Positions 27,992-36,127 of a stretch of 64,000 nucleotides of DNA are shown one piece after another. The translations under genes were made by a program, and so were the position numbers. The stretch is from Lachnospiraceae bacterium (GTDB taxonomy: Bacteria; Bacillota; Clostridia; Lachnospirales; Lachnospiraceae), in the NCBI GenBank assembly GCA_017526745.1, contig JAFXQX010000012.1:62001-126000 (forward strand), given 5' to 3'. The first letter of the stretch is position 1. Each line of letters opens with the position of its first letter. Below the pieces are notes generated by a model. That model saw nothing but the letters and a program-made list of their open reading frames with translations, was not told the origin of the DNA and did no database searches.

Positions 27992-30184
27992 ATGGACATG
28001 AGAGTTAAAAAGAGATTTATTCCGATATTACTGATCATGACCGTATGTGCACAACTGTTTGTCGGATGCGGAAAAGATGACCCGGATTCCGATATGGTGG
28101 GTGATCTGGAAGGTTATACAGACGAAGAATGGTATGATGACGAAGAATGGTATGATGATGAGGAGGAATGGTACGAAGACGAGGGGGACGATCACGATGA
28201 AGAGATCGATCTGAGGGAAGAACTGACTGACGAGACATTGAATAGAGCCCTTTCAGGTGAAGGGATAGTTACATCGTTTATAAGCGAACAATTTTACGAT
28301 GGGACGATAAACAGCAGTGAGGATGCACTTGAAGCGGTGTACAGCGTTACAGACCGGATCGGAGGAGATAAAACCACGGAATTTGTTCTTGACGCAGTTG
28401 ATTCCACTGAGGATGGGATTGATTTCTACACATTCAGACAGGCGGTCGGTACGGTTTCGGTCTATGGTGCTTCGGCAAAGCTGATCACGGACAGAAATAA
28501 AAAGGCTATAGGCCTTGTCAGCGCCATTCTGCCGGATCTTCAGGCTCCTCCTGAGAATATATGGTCGATAACCGGACCGGAGGCAGAAGAGATCGTAAAA
28601 GAAGAGTGCGGTGATACCAATGTCAGGATTTATTCAAAAGCAACCGGGCAGACCCTTATCCCACTTGTTGAGGGAAATGAACAGAAAGTGTATGTCTGGG
28701 TTGTATACACTGACAATAAGGATGCTTCAGATGCAAAGAACAAGGTGGATGCTGCATACATTGCACATTATGTCAGTTGCGACGGGGAGTATCTCAGCAG
28801 TATCCCCGTATCGGATGTTGGGAACGAAGAGGCTCTATCGGGGAGTGTCGCCGCATTTGCTTTCAAGGACATGGAAAGCGACGAGTGGAGCGGAACAGTA
28901 AAAACATTTGCCGGAAAGAAAAAGACAATTGAGATACCGATAATGGTGGATCCCAAGACGGGTGAGCAGTATCTGGGAGATAAAAACAGAAAGATCCTTT
29001 GCGGCATGCAGCCTGATTTTGAATATGAAGACACACTGACACCGTGTGTTTCTGAAAACGGCAAATGGGATGATGAATACATAATTACATATTACAACTT
29101 CATTCAGATATATGACCTGTACGAAACAACCGGATGGGTAGGCCCGGACGGTGCAAAAACCCCTTCGCTTCTGCTTATGGGAGCTGAGAATGAAGAGGGA
29201 TCACCGCTTGAAAATGCGTGCTATTCAGGTAAAAAGCAGGGGTTCCAGGTTTTTGAATTTGATTCTGCCTCTCCATATGGCGAGTGTACGGATATTATGG
29301 GGCATGAGTTTACACATTGTGTAACGGGTACACTTATGACCGCAAATCTTTATCTGAACGATTACGGTGCCATTAATGAGGCAATGAGTGACATTCTTGG
29401 AAATCTTGCGGCCATTATGGTTGATGAAGAGGATGAGCCGTATGTTATCGGGGAGAAAATGCCGGAAGGCGCTGTCCGATCGATGAAGGATCCGAACTCT
29501 CATGAACAACCCGGTTTTGTGGGGGATATATATTTTGCCCCTGCAGTTGTTGTCGGAAATGACTATAACGATAACGGAGGAGTTCATACCAATTCATCTC
29601 TATTAAACTATATTTCATATAAGCTGAATCAGGCGGGAATGGAACCGGAGGACGAATTCTATTATTGGATGAATGTAGCAAGGGCTATGACATCCCGGAC
29701 GGATTATAAACAAATGGCGAGACTTCTTCCATGGGTCATGACTACCTTCGGTGAAAACGACTATGTGGCCGCAGTAGAAGATGCCATAACCCAAACGGGT
29801 ATTGATGAAATGGTCTTCCCGGATGAACCTCCGGCAGGACTTGCCAGGGTCAGCTTTGATATGCCGGGATCTGATGAACTGTCGGATAAAAAAGTGTTCG
29901 TTTCATTCGAGGAATTTGACTCGGAAATGACATTTATGAGCTGGCCGGGCGCAGGAACGGAACAGGTGAACGCAACTCTTCCAAAGGGTAAATACCTGAT
30001 ATTTATTACAGTCAATGATCAGGAAACCGGAGAAACTACCATTACAGTTTATGATGGTGGTGAGTGGAAAACAATGGGAGAAGAGGATTTTGATGTATGG
30101 ATGCAAGAGGATTGCAGCATGGAAAGCTTTTTGAACGTAACTGCCGGGGATGTCATCGATCTTGAGGAAGTGGAAATTAAATAG
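27992..30184 (+). CDS. Thermolysin-like (M4) metallopeptidase lipoprotein
   Basis: The 730-residue product is a lipoprotein (signal ending LFVGC) with a very acidic linker of repeated EEWYDDE units (~35-70). A propeptide region follows (~75-270, FTP/PepSY-like). The catalytic M4 domain has HEFTH at 438-442, third zinc ligand Glu463 in GAINEAMSD, and the transition-state His532 in GGVHTNSSLLNY. All catalytic residues are present. A C-terminal ~110-residue beta domain follows. M4 enzymes are usually secreted; anchoring as a lipoprotein is less common. ATG 27992 or 27998 both fit a weak AAGAGA site. It is the first gene after the MerR-type promoter. Confidence 0.88.
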   Translation: MDMRVKKRFIPILLIMTVCAQLFVGCGKDDPDSDMVGDLEGYTDEEWYDDEEWYDDEEEWYEDEGDDHDEEIDLREELTDETLNRALSGEGIVTSFISEQFYDGTINSSEDALEAVYSVTDRIGGDKTTEFVLDAVDSTEDGIDFYTFRQAVGTVSVYGASAKLITDRNKKAIGLVSAILPDLQAPPENIWSITGPEAEEIVKEECGDTNVRIYSKATGQTLIPLVEGNEQKVYVWVVYTDNKDASDAKNKVDAAYIAHYVSCDGEYLSSIPVSDVGNEEALSGSVAAFAFKDMESDEWSGTVKTFAGKKKTIEIPIMVDPKTGEQYLGDKNRKILCGMQPDFEYEDTLTPCVSENGKWDDEYIITYYNFIQIYDLYETTGWVGPDGAKTPSLLLMGAENEEGSPLENACYSGKKQGFQVFEFDSASPYGECTDIMGHEFTHCVTGTLMTANLYLNDYGAINEAMSDILGNLAAIMVDEEDEPYVIGEKMPEGAVRSMKDPNSHEQPGFVGDIYFAPAVVVGNDYNDNGGVHTNSSLLNYISYKLNQAGMEPEDEFYYWMNVARAMTSRTDYKQMARLLPWVMTTFGENDYVAAVEDAITQTGIDEMVFPDEPPAGLARVSFDMPGSDELSDKKVFVSFEEFDSEMTFMSWPGAGTEQVNATLPKGKYLIFITVNDQETGETTITVYDGGEWKTMGEEDFDVWMQEDCSMESFLNVTAGDVIDLEEVEIK

Positions 30185-30239
30185 TAGATCATGTGCCCTG
30201 ATAGGGAATAATTAAATCAGCAGATAGGAGGATAATGAA

Positions 30240-31055
30240 GTGAAAAAGAAGATCAGAAGGATGATGGTGTTCATATTTGCACTGACACTATGCGCAGACA
30301 TTATGACAGGATGCGGCAAAAAAGAGGAACCTGTTGCCGAATTACCGGAGGAAGCGGAAGAGTATTACGATGATGAGGGGTTCGAGGAGTATGAAGATTA
30401 CGAAGACATTGAAGAAGAACCCGAGGAGTATGAGGAAGAAGAATCCGAGCCCGAAGAGGATGCGAAGGATTCCGGAAGCCTGAGCAACGATGAGATAGTT
30501 GAACTGGCAAAAAAACACAGCGGAGCTCCGGTTGCTGAACTTGATCAGATAATGGATAACGGAAATCTGTATATTCATTTATATGAGGATATGGATGATC
30601 ACACAGCGACGATCGACTGGTATGAGATAGATCCCAAGACTCTTAAAGGTACAAACTTCGAAGGCGAAGAGGTAGATCTTACGAAAGCAGGTGCTTCGAA
30701 GGCAGATGCTTCTGATGCTGAAGGCGATGAGGGAGAAGGAGTAGCTATAGCAGACGGAGAATATGTTACCGATGAAGAGTATAAAGGGGAATTGTCTGCT
30801 GACGGAAAAACCATGACGATCACGACAGCTCTTTCTGAATTCGTGAACAGCCCGAAGCCCTCCTATCCGAAGCAGACATATGTAATCACGGTGGCAGATT
30901 CGTGCAAATGTGTCGAATATCAGGAGGATGTAACTACGAGTTCGTTTTTTGACAAAATGGATCTTATCAATGATTTTCTGAAGGGACAGAGCGGCCTTCC
31001 GATCACTTTGAAGTTTAAAAACAATGAACTTGTAGAGATCATGTTTTCTTCATAA
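30240..31055 (+). CDS. Acidic lipoprotein of unknown function
   Basis: The 271-residue product starts at a GTG preceded by ATAGGAGGATAATGAA. The signal peptide ends ADIMTGC (Cys25). A ~50-residue Asp/Glu/Tyr-rich linker follows (EYYDDEGFEEYEDYEDIEEEPEEYEEE in part), like the linker of the upstream protease. The rest is a beta-rich domain with a second Ala/Asp/Glu linker (~155-180). No catalytic motif is seen. It lies 55 nt after the protease gene, in the same direction, and is probably the same operon. Confidence 0.65.
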   Translation: MKKKIRRMMVFIFALTLCADIMTGCGKKEEPVAELPEEAEEYYDDEGFEEYEDYEDIEEEPEEYEEEESEPEEDAKDSGSLSNDEIVELAKKHSGAPVAELDQIMDNGNLYIHLYEDMDDHTATIDWYEIDPKTLKGTNFEGEEVDLTKAGASKADASDAEGDEGEGVAIADGEYVTDEEYKGELSADGKTMTITTALSEFVNSPKPSYPKQTYVITVADSCKCVEYQEDVTTSSFFDKMDLINDFLKGQSGLPITLKFKNNELVEIMFSS

Positions 31056-31092
31056 ACGTTACAGGTAATAATGACCGAAAGGGAGCACTGAT

Positions 31093-33039
31093 ATGTTCAA
31101 AAGATCAACTTCCGTATTATTGTCTTTAATAGTATGTTTATTTACATCAGCGTGTTCTGTTACTGTAACAGATGATGTGATAAAGACATCTCCTGAGTCG
31201 GAGGCTGCGAAAAGCTCTGATACGGAAGTGATCTTTGAAGAGACAGATATTCCGGATTCTGACTGGCAGCTTGACGTTACATTTCCCGATTGGAGGGGTG
31301 ATGTCAGTTCGACATATCCGATCAATAACTGCGTTGGTTTTTCCGGATACAGCGGGCAGGGCCGGATCTATCTTGAATGTGATGAGGATGTTTCAGGATT
31401 TGAGCTGTTCGTAAACGGCAAAAAGATTGATGTATCCTCTGCCGCTGCCGGGAAGTCATATCTTGCGGATGTATCAGATGTCACGGTAAACGGTATCAAT
31501 ACCGTACAGGTAAGTGCGCTTGAGAAAGGAACTGTAAGGGTATGTATACCTTACCCTGTTGTTATTCCGGGGACTCCTGAAGAAGTCGGTATAGATGCCG
31601 GTGCTTTTGAACTAATCGACAGGATAATATCCGCTGATATTGAGAACGGTTTTTCTTCTGCGCAACTGGCGGTCATAAAGGACGGAAGACTGGTATATGA
31701 GAATTCATGGGGTAATGTAAAGACTTATGATGAAAACAAAGATCCGTCAGAAGGTGCTCCGGTAACTGCCGGCACCATGTATGACCTGGCCTCCAATACC
31801 AAGATGTACAGTGTGAATTATGCGCTGCAGTATCTGCTGACAAAAGGAGAGATCGATCTTGGCAGCAGGGTAGTGGATATCATGGGAAGTTCTTTTGCCG
31901 ATGATACGATAAAGATCGATTATGAGGGATATGATGAGGTATCTCTTGATACGAATAAAAAATGGAAAGAAGAACTGACGATAAGGGACCTTTTAAGGCA
32001 TCAGGGAGGCTTTCCCCCGGGACCTCACTATTATAATGACAGGTATGATCACGCCACGCAGGACTTTGACTCTGATAAGGGAAATGTGATATATGTAGGA
32101 ACAGCCGGTGATGACAAGACAAGAGAAGACACATGGGATGCCTTGTGCCAGACACCGCTCATGTATGAACCCGGAAGCAATACTGTCTATTCCGATGTTG
32201 ATTACATGATCCTGTGCTACTGCATAGAGAAGATAACCGGAAAGGGACTTGATGAATACCTCTCGGAAGTATTCTTTGATCCGATGGAGCTTGAGCATAT
32301 AACTTATAATCCATTGGAGAACGGTTTTTTGGCAGATGACTGTGCAGCTACCGAGCTTATGGGAAACACAAGGGACGGAAGGCTTCATTATTCGGGGATC
32401 CGCAAGAATACACTTCAGGGTGAAGTACATGATCCGAACGCATATTACTGCATGGCAGGTGTGTCCGGACATGCCGGTCTTTTCAGCAGTGCTACGGATC
32501 TTGCCAAGCTTGGATCTGTCATGCTGACGGGAGGCTATGGCGATAAGAAGTATTTTTCACGGGATGTTATAGATCTGTTTACGGCACCCAAGAGTGAGGC
32601 TTACCCCAATTTCGGTCTGGGATGGTGGAGAGAGGCTGATCACAGGAGAGACTGGTACTTCGGCTCCATAACGGATTCCGGTGCATTTGGACATCAGGGA
32701 TTTTCAGGTACTTTGTCCGTGATAGATCCGGATAATGATCTTGTGGTCGTTCTTCTTACGAACAAGATACATACACCGATGATGGAAAATGATGAAACGC
32801 TTGGCAAGTGGTACGGCAACTTCTATACGACGGCATCTCTCGGGTTTGCGCCGCAGATCATCAAAATGGGAATGGCGGAAGCTGTTGATGAAAGCGTATG
32901 GAGCGCATTGGTATCCGATATGGCTGCCGATGCAAAAAGACAGCTTGATAATGAAGGCATAACGGATGAGGATCACCCGCGGATGAAAGCTTACAAGGCA
33001 CTGCTGTCTGTCTCGGATCTATACAGGGATAGTGATTAA
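31093..33039 (+). CDS. Class C beta-lactamase / esterase-like (S12) lipoprotein
   Basis: The 648-residue product has a signal ending LFTSAC. A beta-sandwich (~55-150) is followed by a beta-lactamase-fold serine hydrolase domain (~165-560). The catalytic set is Ser234-x-x-Lys237 in ASNTK, Tyr366 in VYSDVDY and a His534-containing HQGFSG in place of KTG, as in S12 esterases and D-aminopeptidases. True beta-lactamase action is unlikely; cell-wall peptide or ester hydrolysis is more probable. AAAGGGAGC precedes the ATG. Weak hairpin 33042-33070 follows. Confidence 0.82.
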   Translation: MFKRSTSVLLSLIVCLFTSACSVTVTDDVIKTSPESEAAKSSDTEVIFEETDIPDSDWQLDVTFPDWRGDVSSTYPINNCVGFSGYSGQGRIYLECDEDVSGFELFVNGKKIDVSSAAAGKSYLADVSDVTVNGINTVQVSALEKGTVRVCIPYPVVIPGTPEEVGIDAGAFELIDRIISADIENGFSSAQLAVIKDGRLVYENSWGNVKTYDENKDPSEGAPVTAGTMYDLASNTKMYSVNYALQYLLTKGEIDLGSRVVDIMGSSFADDTIKIDYEGYDEVSLDTNKKWKEELTIRDLLRHQGGFPPGPHYYNDRYDHATQDFDSDKGNVIYVGTAGDDKTREDTWDALCQTPLMYEPGSNTVYSDVDYMILCYCIEKITGKGLDEYLSEVFFDPMELEHITYNPLENGFLADDCAATELMGNTRDGRLHYSGIRKNTLQGEVHDPNAYYCMAGVSGHAGLFSSATDLAKLGSVMLTGGYGDKKYFSRDVIDLFTAPKSEAYPNFGLGWWREADHRRDWYFGSITDSGAFGHQGFSGTLSVIDPDNDLVVVLLTNKIHTPMMENDETLGKWYGNFYTTASLGFAPQIIKMGMAEAVDESVWSALVSDMAADAKRQLDNEGITDEDHPRMKAYKALLSVSDLYRDSD

Positions 33040-33117
33040 AACGGGAAAATACATGTGTGGTATTTTTCCGACAAATATGTATATTAAACATAAGGCATTT
33101 TTATAAGGAGACATAGT

Positions 33118-33375
33118 GTGAAACAGGTAAAAATGTTGATCAGATATGGATTAATAAGTTTGTTGGGTCTGTTGATGTGCATAATCTTTTCCGTAAATGT
33201 TTATGCGGCAGGATCTTATGTGCATGATCCGATGGCTAATCCGAGTGCGGCCAAGGACATCGTTGTCGATCCAAGTGCCGTGTACGGATATGCACCGAGT
33301 CCGTCCTCAGCACGCCTGAAGGATTATGCTGAATATGACTGGTCTGACCCCGAACTTGTTAAACAACATATATAG
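33118..33375 (+). CDS. Short secreted protein, probably truncated
   Basis: The 85-residue product (GTG start after AAGGAGACATAGT) has a good signal peptide ending VNVYAAG. About 55 residues follow with PSAVYGYAPSPSSARLKDYAEYDWSDPELV. Such a segment in other clostridial secreted proteins is followed by a larger domain, but here the frame stops 15 bp before a region that repeats the 3' end of the MerR gene. It may be the stub of a larger gene cut by the rearrangement that duplicated the regulator. Confidence 0.5.
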   Translation: MKQVKMLIRYGLISLLGLLMCIIFSVNVYAAGSYVHDPMANPSAAKDIVVDPSAVYGYAPSPSSARLKDYAEYDWSDPELVKQHI

Positions 33376-33381
33376 AGCGGT

Positions 33382-34203
33382 TTATACTGCCGGATCACTT
33401 ATCGGAACAACGCACTCATAGCAGTAATCTTCAGGCTTGTAATGTGCACCTGTATATGCGCCGACATGCATAACTACCCTTGGGGGTCCGGAAGGTGTAA
33501 GCTTTCTTTCACTCATCTCTTTATGGAAGGTTTCGATATTCATGGGTACAACCGAATAATCTCCGAATATGATGCGGGAGAAGACCCGAGTTTCCGGGAA
33601 AATGCGGATATCGGGTCCGGGAGTCGTATCGGGTGATATGGGGATGCATATGGTGTAATGAATGCCGGAAACAGCCAGGTCTTCCCAGACAGCACCGTTA
33701 TCGATAACAGCAAACACAGGCTCGCTGCCAAGCAGCCTGAATCCCTCCTGCACGCATTTCTCATGCGTAAGATAGTTGTGCTTTACCGCTTCCGGTATGG
33801 AATAAGCGATATGGTCTGAACAGTAACAGGTCACGGCGGGAAGTGTTATGACTGCTCCGGAACGAACCTGGTCATGGTTATGACGAACCTCGTATTCATC
33901 CAGGAAGCGTTGCATCATATTCAGCTTTTGACGTTGTGTTTTCAAAAACTTCTCACTGTCAATCCGTTCCAGATAAACATCCACGATCTCCTTTTTGGAC
34001 AGACCTATCTCCTGCATCTTCTGAAACTGTCCGACAGCCGTAATATTCTGCAGGTCATAATAGCGGTAGCCGGTGTCGGGATTGACGCTGTATGGCGTAA
34101 GAAAACCGATCTCCTCCAACCGGAAGAGAGATGTCCTGCTGATCCCGCAGGCGCGACACACCTGCGCGCTTGTAAACAATCTTCTCTGTTCCGTAAAAAT
34201 CAT
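33382..34203 (-). CDS. MerR-family regulator with GyrI-like effector domain (copy 2)
   Basis: The 273-residue product is a close paralogue of the regulator at 27060-27884. The HTH part is nearly identical (RRLFTSAQVCRACGISRTSLFRLEEIGFL), the coiled coil aligns, and the ligand domain diverges more but ends in the same pattern (YCYECVVPISDPAV). Start ATG follows GAGGGGA. It sits downstream of and convergent with the 5-kb cargo, and its own promoter region carries the same 16-bp dyad as copy 1. Confidence 0.85.
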   Translation of the reverse strand: MIFTEQRRLFTSAQVCRACGISRTSLFRLEEIGFLTPYSVNPDTGYRYYDLQNITAVGQFQKMQEIGLSKKEIVDVYLERIDSEKFLKTQRQKLNMMQRFLDEYEVRHNHDQVRSGAVITLPAVTCYCSDHIAYSIPEAVKHNYLTHEKCVQEGFRLLGSEPVFAVIDNGAVWEDLAVSGIHYTICIPISPDTTPGPDIRIFPETRVFSRIIFGDYSVVPMNIETFHKEMSERKLTPSGPPRVVMHVGAYTGAHYKPEDYCYECVVPISDPAV

Positions 34204-34223
34204 AAAAAAATCCCCTCACGCTC

Positions 34224-34281
34224 TCGACTTTACCATGGGTGGTAATGATTTAATAATAATGGTTTTTTATGTTCAGGTCAA
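34224..34281. promoter_or_regulatory. Divergent overlapping promoters with MerR operator (copy 2)
   Basis: The dyad TTACCATGGGTGGTAA recurs exactly at 34230-34245. Plus strand: TCGACT (34224-34229) and TTTAAT (34249-34254), 19-bp spacer. Minus strand: TTGACC (34276-34281) and TATTAT (34253-34258), 17-bp spacer. The layout is the same as at copy 1, so both regulators may bind both sites. The plus-strand promoter leads into the small ORFs at 34312-34484. Confidence 0.78.
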
Positions 34282-34311
34282 CTGATCCCGGCAAGGAGAC
34301 AAGGAGCGAAA

Positions 34312-34484
34312 ATGGAAGGAAGATCGATATTTGAAAGAAGAGTCTGGAGCGGGTGACATCTCCCGAGCAGGAAATCATACCGCCTTTTGTTCGCAGACTC
34401 CTACAGCGTGCGCTTAACGGGGAGGATCTGTCTAAGACACAGGGTATGGACCAGTCTCGAAAGATACGTCAGATCACTCGCTAA
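34312..34484 (+). pseudogene. Tiny coupled or frameshifted ORF downstream of the copy-2 MerR promoter
   Basis: An ATG at 34312, preceded by AAGGAGCGAA, encodes 14 residues (MEGRSIFERRVWSG) and stops at 34354-34356. The stop overlaps a GTG (34353) that opens a 43-residue frame ending ALNGEDLSKTQGMDQSRKIRQITR at 34484. A single-base shift would join them into one ~57-residue protein. Either this is a remnant of a gene or two coupled micro-ORFs. The product is not recognised. This is the only coding-like sequence behind the copy-2 activatable promoter. Confidence 0.4.
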
Positions 34485-34509
34485 TAGCGCCTATTATGCG
34501 AAGAGAATA

Positions 34510-34595
34510 TTGCAAAAAGAGGTGCTTGGGATATAATATCAATACCCGGAGCAGGAAAACCTGCCTCCGAGTATTTTTCTCGGGAGAAATATTTC
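34510..34595 (+). promoter_or_regulatory. mntP promoter followed by two tandem hairpins
   Basis: TTGCAA (34510-34515) and TATAAT (34532-34537) lie 16 bp apart. The start would fall at the base of a stem (34542-34577: ATAC-CGGAG-CAGG-aaaa-CCTG-CTCCG-GTAT then T5), which looks like a terminator. A second stem TATTTTTCTC / GAGAAATATT overlaps it (34571-34595). The element could be the terminator of the upstream unit, a structured 5' UTR of mntP, or an alternating pair of structures. No yybP-ykoY manganese riboswitch core was recognised. Confidence 0.5.
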
Positions 34596-34621
34596 GTATA
34601 AGTTGATTTTTTTGAGTATAT

Positions 34622-35197
34622 ATGAATCAGATCTTTATATTTAACAGCATAATGCTCGGCACAGGTCTTGCCATGGATGCATTTTCCGTCTCGGTTGCAA
34701 ACGGACTGGCCGAGCCGGGAATGAGAAAGAGACGGATGTGCGCCATAGCCGGAGTGTTTGCCGGATTCCAGGCTCTTATGCCGATGACCGGGTGGATATG
34801 TGTTCATACCATTGTCCTTTATTTTAAGGCATTTGAAAAGGCAATACCGTATATCGCGCTCATCCTCCTTGCGTTTATCGGCATCAAGATGATCATAGAA
34901 GGAGTAAGGGGCGGGAATGACGATGAGATCAGTAAGATCGGAAAGTCCACGCTTCTCATTCAGGGAGTTGCCACATCCATTGATGCCCTTTCCGTGGGGT
35001 TTGCGATCGCGGACTATGATCTTACAATGGCACTTATCTGTGCTGCGATCATAGCTACCGTCACGTTTATTATATGCATGCTCGGTCTTGTCATAGGAAG
35101 ACGGTTCGGTACAAAACTGTCGGGCAAGGCAGAGATCATCGGAGGGATCATTCTGATCCTGATCGGCCTTGAGATATTTTTTACCGGTATTTTTTAA
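34622..35197 (+). CDS. mntP: Manganese efflux pump MntP (YtaF/MntP family)
   Basis: The 191-residue product has six predicted transmembrane helices in two homologous halves. Each half carries the acidic family motif: GLAMDAFSVSVANGL (~17-31) and SIDALSVGFAIADYD (~121-135). The family exports Mn(II) from the cytoplasm. Length is normal. The ribosome site is poor (TTTGAG), which fits control at the level of the structured leader. It stands alone between accessory DNA and the DUF6033-like gene. Confidence 0.85.
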   Translation: MNQIFIFNSIMLGTGLAMDAFSVSVANGLAEPGMRKRRMCAIAGVFAGFQALMPMTGWICVHTIVLYFKAFEKAIPYIALILLAFIGIKMIIEGVRGGNDDEISKIGKSTLLIQGVATSIDALSVGFAIADYDLTMALICAAIIATVTFIICMLGLVIGRRFGTKLSGKAEIIGGIILILIGLEIFFTGIF

Positions 35198-35321
35198 ATT
35201 TGCTGTTAAGTATCTGTTAGTTTTATCCGATATAATAGTTACGAATAGGTGTGGTCTCGAATGGAGTCGGGATCCGTAAACGGGGATCCGTTCCCTATAA
35301 TTCAAGGAAGAAGGTGTAATC

Positions 35322-36122
35322 GTGACAAATTCTATTTACGGTGTCGGCGGCACTTCGTCGCCTCTTAGCGCATATTCTGCGCAGCAGTCAGCCAAAAAGG
35401 ATAAAATCGCAAAACAGCCATCGGCGGTTGAAACAAAGGCATGGAAAAGCGTTTCACCCGAAAGCTCTCTGGTTCCGACCGAAAAGGCAGGATACGGGGC
35501 AACAGTCGGTGATGTAAACCTTTCGGACAAGGCAAAGGATTATTATGCCAAACTTAAGGAAAAGTTCGGCAATGTTGATTTTTTGCTCGTAAGTAAGGAT
35601 ATGAAGGAACAGGTTGAAGCAAATGCAAGCCGATACGGCAGTGCAGCCAGACCTATTGTACTTATCGATGACGAGAAGATCGAGAGGATGGCAAACGATC
35701 CCGCTTATGCGAAGAAGTTTGAGGGTATCATACAGTCATCACTCGATAAGCTTGAAGCAGCAAGGAATTCTCTTGCGGCAAGCGGTGCTACCGTTAAGAA
35801 TTTCGGGATGTCGGTAGGAGCGGACGGCAAGACATCGTTCTTTGCCGTGATCGAAAAGGCCGGGGAAGCCGCCAATAAGATAAGAGAAAAGAATATAGCG
35901 AAACATAAAGCCGAGAAGGCTGAAGAAAAGAAAAAGACAGAAAAGAAAGAAGCAAAAGAAAGACTTGAGAAGATCGCAGAGGATGATACGGAATATATAG
36001 AGTTTTCTTCGGAATCCCTGGAGGATCTGATCGACAAAGTCAGCAGATATGCATTTAACACTTCGGCAAGCGCACTCGAGGTGCAGGAAGGTCTCGGACA
36101 GTCCATAGATTTCAAGGGGTGA
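35322..36122 (+). CDS. DUF6033-like protein
   Basis: The 266-residue product (GTG start after AAGGAAGAAGGTGTAATC) has a Ser/Ala-rich N-terminus without signal peptide. A globular part follows with VLIDDEKIERMANDPAYAKKFEGIIQSSLDKLEAARNSL (~108-145), and then a Lys/Glu coiled coil (~190-225). The pattern fits the DUF6033 family of Lachnospiraceae, of unknown function. A related protein is at 59491-60399. The absence of a signal and the Ser-rich start resemble substrates of flagellar-type export, which is only a guess. Its stop overlaps the next frame. Confidence 0.6.
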   Translation: MTNSIYGVGGTSSPLSAYSAQQSAKKDKIAKQPSAVETKAWKSVSPESSLVPTEKAGYGATVGDVNLSDKAKDYYAKLKEKFGNVDFLLVSKDMKEQVEANASRYGSAARPIVLIDDEKIERMANDPAYAKKFEGIIQSSLDKLEAARNSLAASGATVKNFGMSVGADGKTSFFAVIEKAGEAANKIREKNIAKHKAEKAEEKKKTEKKEAKERLEKIAEDDTEYIEFSSESLEDLIDKVSRYAFNTSASALEVQEGLGQSIDFKG

Positions 36123-36127
36123 TGGAC

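Noticed and set aside
31093-33039. A true beta-lactamase controlled by the BlaI module
   Set aside because: The gene is 19 kb away, under a different regulator, and has HQGFSG instead of KTG.
34482-34621. A yybP-ykoY manganese riboswitch upstream of mntP
   Set aside because: Expected by gene context, but the conserved core was not recognised; only two hairpins are present.
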